Assembly: GCA_035690425.1 (NCBI GenBank)
Contig: DASSKO010000207.1
Location: forward strand, 1-36,006
DNA length: 36,006 nucleotides
Direction: 5' to 3'
Source of the DNA: DASSKO01 sp035690425
GTDB lineage: Bacteria > Actinomycetota > Actinomycetes > Propionibacteriales > Nocardioidaceae
This document shows positions 8,128 to 16,959 of this stretch, piece by piece; within the stretch, counting starts at the first letter, position 1, and the number at the start of each line of letters is the position of its first letter. A model generated the notes under the pieces. That model worked only from the letters and a program-made list of their open reading frames with translations. It did not search any database and had not been told where the DNA came from. The translations under genes were made by a program, and so were the position numbers.

Positions 8128-10971
8128 TTGCGCAGATCCGTTCTCGCCATCCTCGTCGCCGGCGGTCTGCCAGCAGCACTGCTGGCAGCCCCCGCTCCCG
8201 CCTCCGCCGTGCCGGCCAACGGCTCGACGGTCTTCGTCAACGAGCTGCACTACGACAACGACGGCACCGACTCTGGCGAGTTCGTCGAGATCGCCGGGCC
8301 TGCGGGCACCGACCTGTCGGGGTGGAGCGTGGTGCTCTACAACGGCAACAACGGCGAGACCTACGGCACCCGCAACCTCAGTGGGGCGATCCCGGACGCC
8401 CAGGGCGGGTACGGCGCTGTGTCGTTGTCCTATCCGTCCAACGGCATCCAGAACGGCGGGCAGGACGCGGTCGCGCTCGTCAACGGCGACGACGTCGTGC
8501 AGCTGCTGAGCTACGAGGGCACGATGACCGCGGTCGGCGGACCTGCGGACGGTCTCACCAGCACCGACATTGGTGTCACGGAGGGCTCGTCGACGCCTGC
8601 GGGCTCCTCGCTGGAGCTGCGCGGGACCGGCACGACGTACGGCGACTTCAGCTGGGCTCTCTCGTCAGGGTCGAACACGGCCGGGCAACCGAACACTGGT
8701 CAGACGTTCGGTGCCGGCGGCGAGGAGCCGCCGCCTCCGCCGAACGAGTGCGGTGACCCTGCGACGCTGATCCACCAGATCCAGGGCTCTGGCGACGAGT
8801 TCGACCCCGCCTTCGGTGGCACCCAGTCGATCGAGGGCGTGGTCACCGCCGCCATGCTCGGCGGCGTGTTCGTCCAGGAGGAGGCCTCCGACGTCGACGG
8901 CAACCCGCTCACGTCCGAGGGCATCTTCGTGTTCCTGTCCGGGCAGGATGCACCGGAGGTGGGCTCCGTGGTCCGGGCCACCGGCACGGTGACCGAGTTC
9001 GGCGGCAAGACCGAGCTGACCAACGTCGACGCGCTCGAGGTCTGTGGTGTGGCCGAGACCCCGATCGAGCCGGCCGACGTCAGCTTCCCGCTCGCCTCCC
9101 CCGACGACCTCGAGCGCTTCGAGGGCATGCAGGTCGAGCTCGTCGACGAGCTCGTGATCAGCGAGTACTTCAATTACGACCGCTTCGGCGAGGTCGTGGT
9201 GGCGGCGCCGCCCAACGGGTGGGACCGGCTCTACACGCCCACGTCCGTCGTCGACCCAGGCGCCCCGGCGAACGCACTCGCCGCAGAGTACGAGCGGCGG
9301 ACGATCACGATCGACGACGTGTCGACGGAGCAGAACCCGTCGGTCATCCCGCACCCCGGCAACGGCGAACCGTTCAGCCTCGACAACCGCTTCCGCGGCG
9401 GTGACACCATCACCGGCATCCAGGGAGTGCTCGACGAGGGCTTCGGGTCCTACCGGCTCCAGCCGACCGAGTACGGCGACTACACACGTCAGAACCCCCG
9501 TCCGGCGGACGCCCCGGACGTCGGTGGCGACCTGCACGTCGCGAGCTTCAACGTGCTGAACTACTTCCTCACCCTCGACCAGGGCGGCAACCAGTGCGGT
9601 CCGCAGCGCAACCAGGACTGCCGCGGGGCCGACAACGCGAACGAGCTGGAGCGGCAGCGGGCGAAGATCCTGTCCGCGCTCGCCGAGCTCGACGCCGACG
9701 TCGTCGGGCTGATGGAGATGGAGAACACGACCGGGGTGGAGCCGGCCGCCGACCTGGCGGCAGGGCTGAACGAGATCCTCGGTGCCGGCACGTACGCCGC
9801 CCTCGACACCGGCGTCATCGGCACCGACGCGATCCGGGTGGGCTTCCTCTACAAGCCCGGCACGGTGCGTCCGGTGGGCGACTTCGCCGTGCTGACCTCC
9901 GCCGACGACCCGCGGTTCAACGACGAGAAGAACCGGCCGATGCTGACCCAGACCTTCGACACCGTGTCTGCTGCGGATGGAGATGGCAGTGGCCGGTTCA
10001 CCGTGTCCGTCAACCACCTGAAGTCCAAGGGCTCGGACTGTGAGGACCTCGGTGATCCCGACACCGGTGACGGCCAGGGCAACTGCAACCTCACCCGCAC
10101 CAAGGCAGCCAGGGCGATCGTCGACTACCTGGCGCAGGACCCGACCAACAGCGGCGACCCCGACCAGCTGATCATCGGCGACCTCAACTCCTACGACCAC
10201 GAGGACCCGATCCGCGCCCTCGAGGCCGGCGGCTTCGTCGACCAGGTCAAGCGGTTCGGCGGCGAGCTCGCCTACAGCTATGTCTTCGACGGGCAGGCGG
10301 GCTACCTCGACCACGCTCTGGCCAACCAGAGCCTGACCGGACAGGTGACGGGCACGTCGGTGTGGCACATCAACGCCGACGAGCCGGGCATCCTCGACTA
10401 CGACACGTCGTTCAAGCCGGACGCGATCGACGCGATCTACGCGCCGAACGAGTACCGCTCCTCCGACCACGACCCGGTGCTCGTCGGACTCGACCTCGCT
10501 CCGGCGACGCCGGCACGGTGCTACACCGACGGTGCGCAGAGCGTCGCGTCGTACTCGCCGGGTGTCCGCGGCAACGGCACCGACGTGCCACCGGCCTTCA
10601 CCGACCCCACCGAGGCGCTCGGCCTCTCCGATCCCGACAGCGACGACCCGTACTGGGCCACGCTCGGCCTCGGTGGTCAGCTGACGCTGGAGTTCGACCG
10701 CCCGGTGCAGAACCTCGGTGGCACCGACCTGCGCGTGGTCGACGCGGCCGACGGCGCCAAGGGGCGCAGCGACTCCGCCACGGTCCTCGCCTCGTCCGAC
10801 GGTGAGTCGTGGGTCGAGGTGGGCGAGGTCTCGGGCACCGGCGAGGTCGACCTCGGCACGCTGAGCTCGGCGCGCTTCGTCCGGGTCGTCGACACCACAC
10901 CCGACGCCGGGCCACGGTCGGTGGACGGCTACGACGTCGACGCCGTGGAGGTGCTGTCCGGCTGCGCCTGA
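8128..10971 (+). CDS. Secreted ExeM/NucH-type nuclease with lamin-tail domain
   Basis: 947 residues from TTG 8128. A Sec signal peptide (two Arg, then a hydrophobic stretch) ends at 'ASA-VPA' near residue 29. A lamin-tail domain follows at about 30-165 ('VFVNELHYDNDGTDSGEFVEIAG'-type opening). A proline linker lies near residue 200, and an OB-like region at about 210-450. The endonuclease/exonuclease/phosphatase domain spans about 468-780 with 'ASFNVLNYF', 'MEMENTT', 'NHLKSKG', 'IIGDLNSYDHEDP' and 'SSDHDPVLVGL'. A C-terminal 150-residue region resembles a discoidin-like surface domain. It has no LPXTG motif or final membrane helix, so it is probably released. It likely degrades extracellular DNA for phosphate or nutrient use. 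It is a single-gene unit, and msrB follows 50 bases later. Confidence 0.92.
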   Translation: MRRSVLAILVAGGLPAALLAAPAPASAVPANGSTVFVNELHYDNDGTDSGEFVEIAGPAGTDLSGWSVVLYNGNNGETYGTRNLSGAIPDAQGGYGAVSLSYPSNGIQNGGQDAVALVNGDDVVQLLSYEGTMTAVGGPADGLTSTDIGVTEGSSTPAGSSLELRGTGTTYGDFSWALSSGSNTAGQPNTGQTFGAGGEEPPPPPNECGDPATLIHQIQGSGDEFDPAFGGTQSIEGVVTAAMLGGVFVQEEASDVDGNPLTSEGIFVFLSGQDAPEVGSVVRATGTVTEFGGKTELTNVDALEVCGVAETPIEPADVSFPLASPDDLERFEGMQVELVDELVISEYFNYDRFGEVVVAAPPNGWDRLYTPTSVVDPGAPANALAAEYERRTITIDDVSTEQNPSVIPHPGNGEPFSLDNRFRGGDTITGIQGVLDEGFGSYRLQPTEYGDYTRQNPRPADAPDVGGDLHVASFNVLNYFLTLDQGGNQCGPQRNQDCRGADNANELERQRAKILSALAELDADVVGLMEMENTTGVEPAADLAAGLNEILGAGTYAALDTGVIGTDAIRVGFLYKPGTVRPVGDFAVLTSADDPRFNDEKNRPMLTQTFDTVSAADGDGSGRFTVSVNHLKSKGSDCEDLGDPDTGDGQGNCNLTRTKAARAIVDYLAQDPTNSGDPDQLIIGDLNSYDHEDPIRALEAGGFVDQVKRFGGELAYSYVFDGQAGYLDHALANQSLTGQVTGTSVWHINADEPGILDYDTSFKPDAIDAIYAPNEYRSSDHDPVLVGLDLAPATPARCYTDGAQSVASYSPGVRGNGTDVPPAFTDPTEALGLSDPDSDDPYWATLGLGGQLTLEFDRPVQNLGGTDLRVVDAADGAKGRSDSATVLASSDGESWVEVGEVSGTGEVDLGTLSSARFVRVVDTTPDAGPRSVDGYDVDAVEVLSGCA

Positions 10972-11021
10972 CCCCGTGGTCGACCCCGGGCGGATTGGTC
11001 GTGCTGGGTACGGTGGAGGGC

Positions 11022-11423
11022 ATGGACCTGAAGAACCTCAGCGATGAAGAGTGGCGCCAGCGCTTGTCGCGGCAGGAGTACGCCGTGCTGCGCCAGGGTG
11101 GCACCGAGGCACCCGGCACCGGGGAGTACGAGAACACAAAGACCGCGGGGGTCTACCGGTGCCGCGCCTGCGACGCAGAACTGTTCCGCTCGACCGAGAA
11201 GTTCGAGAGCCACTGCGGGTGGCCGTCGTTCTTCGCGCCGCTGGCCGAGGACCGGGTGACCTACATCGAGGACACCTCGATGGGGATGAAGCGGGTCGAG
11301 GTGCGCTGTGCCGCCTGCGACTCCCACCTCGGCCACGTCTTCGAGGGTGAGGGCTACGACGTGCCCACCGACCAGCGGTACTGCATCAACTCGATCAGCA
11401 TGCGCCTGGAGCCCACCGGCTAG
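11022..11423 (+). CDS. msrB: Peptide-methionine (R)-S-oxide reductase MsrB
   Basis: 133-residue cytosolic MsrB that reduces the R-sulfoxide of methionine in proteins using thioredoxin. Two zinc-binding pairs are visible, 'CRAC' near residue 45 and 'CAAC' near residue 95. The substrate pocket 'HCGWPSF' lies near residue 64, 'HLGHVF' near residue 100, and the catalytic cysteine in 'RYCINS' near residue 120. ATG 11022 is used because the protein then begins 'MDLKNLSDEEWR', as in relatives. The GGAGGG site is unusually close, so in-frame GTG 11001 cannot be excluded. No MsrA domain is fused. Confidence 0.95.
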   Translation: MDLKNLSDEEWRQRLSRQEYAVLRQGGTEAPGTGEYENTKTAGVYRCRACDAELFRSTEKFESHCGWPSFFAPLAEDRVTYIEDTSMGMKRVEVRCAACDSHLGHVFEGEGYDVPTDQRYCINSISMRLEPTG

Positions 11424-11467
11424 AGGTCGTCTGCGTAGGTTGGTCAGAGGCCATCCTGCACATTTCC

Positions 11468-11692
11468 ATGACGCTGGCGCGAGTCGGCGGTGCCGTATCA
11501 GCATGGGACCTCCCACATCTCGCCGCCGTAGCGTCCACGGCGGCGAAGTCCTACGGCCCCACGAAGCGCGTCAGCGTCGGCGCGGACGCTAACCACCGGA
11601 TCTGCATCTCGGTTGTCGGGCGAGGTGAACATGCGGGCGGGATCGTGACGAGCCGCGACTACAGCTGCTTCGACACAAACGGCCCAGTGTGA
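11468..11692 (+). CDS. Small hypothetical ORF
   Basis: 74 residues from ATG 11468, not recognised. The composition is balanced ('WDLPHLAAVASTAAKSYGP', 'ICISVVGRGEHAGGIVTSRDY'), with no signal peptide or transmembrane segment. There is no clear ribosome-binding site. It lies in a stretch of low coding density that also holds a broken transposase, so it may be a fragment of a lost gene. Confidence 0.25.
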   Translation: MTLARVGGAVSAWDLPHLAAVASTAAKSYGPTKRVSVGADANHRICISVVGRGEHAGGIVTSRDYSCFDTNGPV

Positions 11693-11743
11693 TCCATTGG
11701 CTATAGGTCCTCGGCACTGCCGACCGCGTGAGACAGTGACTCT

Positions 11744-11989
11744 ATGGCGCAGCCGCCACCGGAACCTACGCCTCGTGCTGTCCAGAATTTGGATGTCGCG
11801 GTAGTGGTCGGAGTCCTTGCAGTCCTCGAGGGATGCGTGCGTGCAGGGCAGATCGACGACTACGTCGCGACGCGACTTGTCGCACGCTTTGCCCGGCTCG
11901 GTCTGCTCACCGACGGCGCCGGCACGGACTGCCTGCCGGCTGCGTTGAACAGCCTCAACCAACGTCTCCGCGATACGCTTGGAGAGTGA
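11744..11989 (+). CDS. Small hypothetical protein
   Basis: 81 residues from ATG 11744, not recognised. After a proline-rich start the protein is mostly helical ('VAVVVGVLAVLEGCVRAGQIDDYVATRLVARFARLGLL' region) and ends 'LNSLNQRLRDTLGE'. The pattern is that of a compact soluble helical protein. It has three Asp/Glu-rich turns and two cysteines but no known motif. The C-terminal end abuts the transposase remnant on the other strand. It is more protein-like than the ORF before it. Confidence 0.4.
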   Translation: MAQPPPEPTPRAVQNLDVAVVVGVLAVLEGCVRAGQIDDYVATRLVARFARLGLLTDGAGTDCLPAALNSLNQRLRDTLGE

Positions 11990-12275
11990 TGAGGGTGATC
12001 CGGCGTAGTGCGCGCCAGGTGCTCTTGAGGAGGGCGCTGGCTCGTTCGGCGGCCGCGGGCGGCGGTGATGTCATGGGTGGAGCCGGGTTCGACGTCGCTG
12101 ACCCACACCGGGAAACCGGTCGGATCGGTGAGCACCTGGCTGTTTCCGCCGTGCTGCTTGTGCTCGCCGGAGTACCAGATGTCGTGGCCGGCACCTCGAT
12201 CGCTTCGTGCAGGTACCGGTAGCCGGTCGCGACCCTCACCCGGGCGTCTCGGGCCAGCCGCCCGCATCGATGCAT
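11988..12275 (-). pseudogene. IS5-family transposase remnant with two internal deletions
   Basis: Three pieces of one IS5-type (DDE Tnp_4-like) transposase are read in order on the minus strand. The first is 'VATGYRYLHEAIEV' (about 12200-12260). The second, in another frame, is 'GHDIWYSGEHKQHGGNSQVL' through 'VWVSDVEPGSTHDITAAR' (about 12065-12195). The third, back in the first frame, is 'AAAERASALLKSTWRALRRITL' (about 11990-12060). In intact relatives the first two blocks are separated by a region with the first catalytic Asp, and the last two by another with the second Asp. Both are gone here, so it cannot be active. I could not identify terminal inverted repeats or a target duplication. 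Confidence 0.75.
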
Positions 12276-12399
12276 CTCGGGGAGGGCACGATGGAGGGCG
12301 GCGGAAACCTTACGGCGAGATCGCAACTTTGCCCCGCGCTGTCGGTGGCTGCTGCCAGGTTTCGGGGCACCTGACCGACCACACAAAGAAGGTGCCCAG

Positions 12400-13158
12400 A
12401 TGAGCGACGTCATGCTGGCCAAGGTCCGCAAACTGCTGGCCAAGGCTGAGGATCCGGCGGCGACCGAGCACGAGGCCCGGGTCTACACGACCAAGGCCGC
12501 CGAGCTGATCGCCGCCTACGGCATCGACCGGGCGCTGCTCGCCCAGGCCGACCCGGCATCCGACCCGGTCGGCGATCGGGTCGTCGTGGTCGACCCGCCC
12601 TACGCGCAGGACAAGGCCGACCTGCTCGGCGGTGTCGCGACCCAGTTGCGGTGCCGTGCCGTGCAGCGCACCAGTTTCACCAGCGGGCGCAAGGAGCTGT
12701 CACTGCACCTGTTCGGGTTCGAGGCCGACCTGCTGCGCGCCGAGATCCTCTACACCAGCCTGCTGCTGCAGGCCACCGCCGGCGTGACGCGGGCCCGCGC
12801 GCCCCGCGGCGAGCAGCCGGCGGCGTTCCGGCGCTCCTGGCTGCGCGGCTTCACCTACGCGGTCGTCGCCCGGCTCGCCGAGGCCGAGGACCGCGCCCGG
12901 GTCGATGCCGAGGCGGCCCGGCCCTCCGGCTCGCCCACACCTTCGGTGGCGTTGGTGCTCGCCGATCGCTCCGCGGCGGTGAGCAGCGCACTACGGGCGC
13001 ACTACCCCCGCGCCCGGCAGGCGCGCGCTCGGAGCCTGAGCGGATCCGGGGGTCACCAGGGCTGGTCGGCGGGCCAGCGCGCCGACCTCGGGACGACGCA
13101 CCTAGGCGCGACGAACGCACGCCGCAGTGTTACGGGAGGGTCGCCACGAGGTCGCTGA
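12400..13158 (+). CDS. DUF2786 domain-containing protein
   Basis: 252 residues from ATG 12400. The N-terminal DUF2786 helix-loop 'MLAKVRKLLAKAEDPAATEHEARVYTTKAAELIAAYGI' covers about residues 4-42. The rest, through 'RRSWLRGFTYAVVARLAEAEDRAR' near residue 150 and a Gly-rich 'SGSGGHQGWSAGQRADLG' near the end, follows the long form common in actinobacteria and phages. The function is unknown. A phage or mobile-element link has been noted for related proteins, but nothing phage-like is nearby. The 3' end overlaps the convergent hemQ gene by 29 bases. Confidence 0.85.
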   Translation: MSDVMLAKVRKLLAKAEDPAATEHEARVYTTKAAELIAAYGIDRALLAQADPASDPVGDRVVVVDPPYAQDKADLLGGVATQLRCRAVQRTSFTSGRKELSLHLFGFEADLLRAEILYTSLLLQATAGVTRARAPRGEQPAAFRRSWLRGFTYAVVARLAEAEDRARVDAEAARPSGSPTPSVALVLADRSAAVSSALRAHYPRARQARARSLSGSGGHQGWSAGQRADLGTTHLGATNARRSVTGGSPRGR

Positions 13159-13837
13159 CGCCGAGGCGCCGACCGGTGTAGAACGGCACCTCCGCCCGCA
13201 CGTGCCGCCGGGTCTCGCTGCCCCGCAGATGCCGCATCAGGTCGACGATGCGGTGCAGCTCGTCGGCCTCGAAGGCCAGCATCCACTCGTAGTCACCGAG
13301 CGCGAACGACGCGACCGTGTTGGCCCGCACGTCGGGATAGTCCCGCGCCATCTTGCCGTGCTCGGCCAGCAGCGCACGCCGCTCGGAGTCGGGCAGCAGA
13401 TACCACTCGTAGGAACGCACGAAGGGATAGACGCTCACGTAGGACCGCGCCTCCTCGTCGGCGAGGAAGGCCGGCACATGGCTCTTGTTGAACTCCGCCG
13501 GACGGTGCAGCGCCATCTGCGACCAGACCGGGGCCAGATACCCACCCACGGCGGTACGCCGGAAGCGTTCGTAGGCGTCCTGCAGGTCGTCGCTGGACTC
13601 GGCGTGCACCCACAGCATCAGGTCGGCGTCGGCGCGCAGCCCCGCGACGTCGTAACACCCACGCACCACCACGTCCTTGGCCGCGAGCTGATCGAACAGC
13701 TCCTCGACCTCCCGCGCGAGTGCTCCGCGGTCGGTATCCCCGAGCGGTCGCTCGACCCGGAAGACCGACCACATCGTGTACCGGATGGCGTCGTTGAACT
13801 CCTTGGCCGCCTTGCCTGCGTTCGCCGTGCGTGTCAT
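13130..13837 (-). CDS. hemQ: Coproheme decarboxylase / hydrogen peroxide-dependent heme synthase HemQ
   Basis: 235-residue member of the chlorite dismutase family. It converts coproheme III to heme b in the last step of the coproporphyrin-dependent pathway. Characteristic segments are 'AIRYTMWSVFRV' near residue 18, 'RADADLMLWVHA' near residue 70, 'YVSVYPFVRSYEWYLLP' near residue 132 (containing the active tyrosine region), and 'LLAEHGKMARDYPDVRANTVASF' near residue 160 with the proximal heme His. 'GDYEWMLAFEAD' follows. ATG 13837 overlaps the hemY stop as ATGA, so translation is probably coupled. It is the last gene of hemE-hemY-hemQ. Confidence 0.95.
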   Translation of the reverse strand: MTRTANAGKAAKEFNDAIRYTMWSVFRVERPLGDTDRGALAREVEELFDQLAAKDVVVRGCYDVAGLRADADLMLWVHAESSDDLQDAYERFRRTAVGGYLAPVWSQMALHRPAEFNKSHVPAFLADEEARSYVSVYPFVRSYEWYLLPDSERRALLAEHGKMARDYPDVRANTVASFALGDYEWMLAFEADELHRIVDLMRHLRGSETRRHVRAEVPFYTGRRLGVSDLVATLP

Positions 13838-15261
13838 GACCGTATTGTCTCGCGACCGTCGAGGCCGGCAAGCACCTGGGTCACCGCCTTCTCCGCGCTG
13901 GCGACGCAGGCGGGGATGCCCACTCCGTCGTACGCCGCGCCACAGACCGCGAGAGCGGGTACGCCGGCCACGGCCGCACGCACCGTCGCCACCCGGTCGG
14001 CGTGCCCGACGGCGTACTGCGGCAGGGCACCGCCCCAGCGGGTCACGCGGGTGGCGACCGGCGTCGCGTCCATCCCGGTGGCCCGGTGCAGATCCGCCAA
14101 CGCCACCGCGGCGAGGTCGACGTCGTCACGCTGCAGATCCCGCTCCTCCCGGTGCCGGCCCAGCGAGGTTCGCACGACGACGAGGTCGGGGTCGGCATCG
14201 GCCAGCCAGGACCACTTGTGGCTGGAGAACGTCGCCGCCTTGATCGTCCGGCCGTCGACCGGGGGCACCAGGAAACCCGACCCCGGCAGCCGATCGGCGA
14301 CCGCCTCGCGGCGGAAGGCGAATGCTGCCAGTGCCACGCTGGCGTACTCGATCTCGGCGAGCCGTGCCGCCCCGGCAGGCACCGCGTCGCGGATCAGCCG
14401 AGACGCCGGTGACGCGGGCAGCGCGACGACGACGCCGTCGACCTCCACCGTCGTCTCCTCGCGCGTCGGGCCGAGCAGCACTCGCCAGCCGTGCTCGGTG
14501 CGGGCCAGCCCGCGCACCATGGCGCCGGTGCGGATCACCGCGCCCGAGGCCTCGGCGACGGCCGGCGGTAGCCGCCCGATGCCGCCGCGGATCCCGGCGA
14601 ACACGGGCACCCGGTTGCCGCGCCCGCGCTCGGCCTGCTCGGCGGCAGCGGCCAGCAACGAGCGGTCCCGGTCGACCAGCGCCGCGATCTGGGGCACACC
14701 GGCGCGCAGCGACAGCTGGTCTGCGTGTCCCGCGTAGACCCCGCCGAGCAGCGGCTCGACCAGGCGGTCGCGCACCTCCCTCCCGAGACGTTGCCCGACC
14801 AGGGCTCCGACCGATACGTCGGCGCCGGTTGCCGCCGCGGCGGACGCGGGCAGCACCCGGTCGGCCTGCACCCGTGCGAGCGTGCTGGGGTGCACGATGC
14901 CCGAGCGCACCAGCGCCTTCAGATCGGTGGGAATGCCCATGACCGTCGGCGGCAGCGGACGCACAGCGCCGCGGGTCCAGACCCCCGAGGACAGCGTCTG
15001 TGGATGCACGAGGTCGTCGGTGAGGCCCGCCGCGTGGGTCAGCGCGACCGCCTCCGGGCGGCGGTTGAGCATCGCCTCCGCGCCTTCGTCGACGGGTAGC
15101 CCCGCCAGCTCCGAGACCCGCAGCTTGCCGCCGACGACGCTCGACCCCTCGTACACGGTCACCTCGAGGTCGGGGCGCTGCCGGCGCAGGCTGTAGGCCG
15201 CGGCCAGGCCGGCGATGCCGCCGCCGAGGACGGCGACGGTCTGCGCACGATCCGATGACAT
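13834..15261 (-). CDS. hemY: Coproporphyrinogen III / protoporphyrinogen oxidase, HemY (CgoX) type
   Basis: 475-residue flavoprotein of the amine oxidase fold. The dinucleotide-binding motif 'VLGGGIAGLAAAYSLRR' is at residues 10-27, followed by 'VYEGSSVVGGKLR'. The substrate region includes 'DEGAEAML' near residue 58. The C-terminal FAD contact 'VAVCGAAYDGVGIPACVASA' lies near residue 435. In actinobacteria with HemQ this enzyme oxidises coproporphyrinogen III to coproporphyrin III, so CgoX is the functional name. It starts at ATG 15261, 4 bases after the hemE stop, and overlaps hemQ by 4 bases. No ferrochelatase is present in the window. Confidence 0.93.
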   Translation of the reverse strand: MSSDRAQTVAVLGGGIAGLAAAYSLRRQRPDLEVTVYEGSSVVGGKLRVSELAGLPVDEGAEAMLNRRPEAVALTHAAGLTDDLVHPQTLSSGVWTRGAVRPLPPTVMGIPTDLKALVRSGIVHPSTLARVQADRVLPASAAAATGADVSVGALVGQRLGREVRDRLVEPLLGGVYAGHADQLSLRAGVPQIAALVDRDRSLLAAAAEQAERGRGNRVPVFAGIRGGIGRLPPAVAEASGAVIRTGAMVRGLARTEHGWRVLLGPTREETTVEVDGVVVALPASPASRLIRDAVPAGAARLAEIEYASVALAAFAFRREAVADRLPGSGFLVPPVDGRTIKAATFSSHKWSWLADADPDLVVVRTSLGRHREERDLQRDDVDLAAVALADLHRATGMDATPVATRVTRWGGALPQYAVGHADRVATVRAAVAGVPALAVCGAAYDGVGIPACVASAEKAVTQVLAGLDGRETIRS

Positions 15262-15265
15262 GCCG

Positions 15266-16297
15266 TCAGGACTCGGTGTGCACGAGGTCCACGATGCGGG
15301 CCAGCACGTCGGGGTCCATCGCAGGGGTCACGCCGTGACCGAGGTTGAAGACGTGGCCAGGAGTGCGCCGACCGGCGTCGAGCGTCTCACGGACCTTGGT
15401 CTGCAGCACCTCCCACGGGGCGAATACCAGCGCGGGGTCGAGGTTGCCCTGCAGGGCGTACCCGGGCCCGACACGACGCGACGCCTCCTGCAGCGGCACC
15501 CGCCAGTCGACACCGACGACGTCAGTGCCTGCCTGTGCCATCAGCGGCAGCAGCTCCCCGGTGCCCACACCGAAGTGGATGCGCGGCACGTCATGCTGAG
15601 CGACCCGCTCGAGCACCCGGCGCGAGTGTGGCTGCACGAACTCGGCGTAGTCTGCGGGTGACAGCGCCCCGGCCCAGGAGTCGAACAGCTGGATCGCCGA
15701 CGCACCGGCCGTGACCTGCACCTCGAGGAACGCCGCCGACACCTCCGCCAGCCGTGCGGCCAGCGCGTGCCACACCTCAGGAGCACCGTGCATCATCGCC
15801 TTGGTCTTGACGTGGTCGCGCGAGGGCCCGCCCTCGACGAGGTAGGACGCCAACGTGAACGGAGCACCGGCGAAGCCGATCAGCGGCGTCTCCCCCAGCT
15901 CACCCACCAGCCCGCGCACCGCCTCGGTGACGAAGCCGACGTGGTCGGGCCGCAGCAACGGGATCGCCTCGACGTCGGCCAGCGTCTGCACCGGCTTGGC
16001 GACAACGGGGCCGGTGCCCGGCACGATGTCGAGGTCGACACCGACGGCCTTCAGCGGCAGCACGATGTCGGAGAAGAGGATGGCGGCGTCGGTGCCGTAG
16101 CGACGCACCGGCTGCAAGGTGATCTCGATGATCATCTCCGGCCGCGAGCAGGCGTCGAGCATCGCGACCCCTTCCCGCAGCCTGCGGTACTCCGGCAACG
16201 AACGTCCCGCCTGGCGCATGAACCACACGGGCGTGTGCGGCACCGGCCGCCGGCGACAGGCACGGACGAAAGCGGAGTCGGCGAGGCTGGCAGGCAC
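15266..16297 (-). CDS. hemE: Uroporphyrinogen decarboxylase
   Basis: 343 residues, the normal length. HemE removes four carboxyl groups from uroporphyrinogen III to give coproporphyrinogen III. The signature 'PVWFMRQAGRSLPEYR' is near residue 23, 'ILFSDIVLPLKAVGVDLDI' near residue 73 contains the catalytic Asp, 'GFAGAPFTLASYLVEGG' lies near residue 140, and 'LFDSWAGALSP' near residue 205. The end has 'VFNLGHGVTPAMDPD'. It starts at GTG 16297 without a strong ribosome-binding site and is first in the heme operon, divergent from the DUF3000 gene with 59 bases between. Confidence 0.96.
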   Translation of the reverse strand: MPASLADSAFVRACRRRPVPHTPVWFMRQAGRSLPEYRRLREGVAMLDACSRPEMIIEITLQPVRRYGTDAAILFSDIVLPLKAVGVDLDIVPGTGPVVAKPVQTLADVEAIPLLRPDHVGFVTEAVRGLVGELGETPLIGFAGAPFTLASYLVEGGPSRDHVKTKAMMHGAPEVWHALAARLAEVSAAFLEVQVTAGASAIQLFDSWAGALSPADYAEFVQPHSRRVLERVAQHDVPRIHFGVGTGELLPLMAQAGTDVVGVDWRVPLQEASRRVGPGYALQGNLDPALVFAPWEVLQTKVRETLDAGRRTPGHVFNLGHGVTPAMDPDVLARIVDLVHTES

Positions 16298-16356
16298 GCC
16301 GCGATTCTACGGCGCGTCGTCGCCCGCCCGGTGGCCGCCCGACCTAGGCTGCTGGT

Positions 16357-16959
16357 ATGGCTGTTCGCCAGGAGTTCGACGTGCCTCCGGAGGCGTTCCG
16401 CGTCGCCGTCGAGCAGTTGCGTGCCGCGGCGCTGCGACCCGAGCTGCACTGCGAGGAGATGCCGGCTCCGCAACGCATCGCGCCGCACTCGTGCGCGCTC
16501 AGCGCCGACGTCCTGGTCGGCGAGGAGGAGGTCGGGGGTGGCCGCCTGGTGCTGTTGCACGACCCGGCCGGCAACGACACGTGGCACGGCCGGTTCCGGC
16601 TGGTCGCCTACGCCCGCGCCGAGATCGAGCCGGAGATGGTCACCGACCCACTGCTGTCGGCGGTCGGCTGGGCGTGGCTGAGCGATGCGCTGGCCAACCA
16701 CGGCGCCGCGTTCACCGCGCCCAGTGGCACCGTCACCCGAGTCGCGTCGGAAAGCTTCGGCGGCATGGCCGAGGAGCCTGCCAGCGCCCACATCGAGATC
16801 CGCGCCTCGTGGACTCCGACCGGCGAGACGATCACCTCGCACGTCGAGGCCTGGGGCGAGCTGCTGTGCACGGCTGCCGGGCTGCCCCCGGTGCCGGTAG
16901 GTGTGGTGCCGATGCCGAGCCACCACGTCGCCCGACACCCCGGGCAGCGCGGCCGGTGA
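16357..16959 (+). CDS. DUF3000 domain-containing protein
   Basis: 200 residues from ATG 16357. It matches the actinobacterial DUF3000 family: 'FRVAVEQLRAA' near residue 16, 'APHSCALSADVLV' near residue 47, 'GRFRLVAYARAEIEPEM' near residue 77, 'GWAWLSDAL' near residue 105, and a closing 'ELLCTAAGLPPVP'. The function is unknown. The conserved pairing with ribonuclease D in this phylum is repeated here, since the stop overlaps the next start as GTGA. There is no signal peptide or membrane segment. Confidence 0.88.
   Translation: MAVRQEFDVPPEAFRVAVEQLRAAALRPELHCEEMPAPQRIAPHSCALSADVLVGEEEVGGGRLVLLHDPAGNDTWHGRFRLVAYARAEIEPEMVTDPLLSAVGWAWLSDALANHGAAFTAPSGTVTRVASESFGGMAEEPASAHIEIRASWTPTGETITSHVEAWGELLCTAAGLPPVPVGVVPMPSHHVARHPGQRGR

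Noticed and set aside
8665..10470. 601-residue minus-strand ORF opposite the nuclease gene
   Set aside because: It is a shadow frame; its composition mirrors the codons of the real gene.
13127..14737. 536-residue plus-strand ORF across hemQ and hemY
   Set aside because: It is antisense to two certain heme genes and lacks any recognisable motif.
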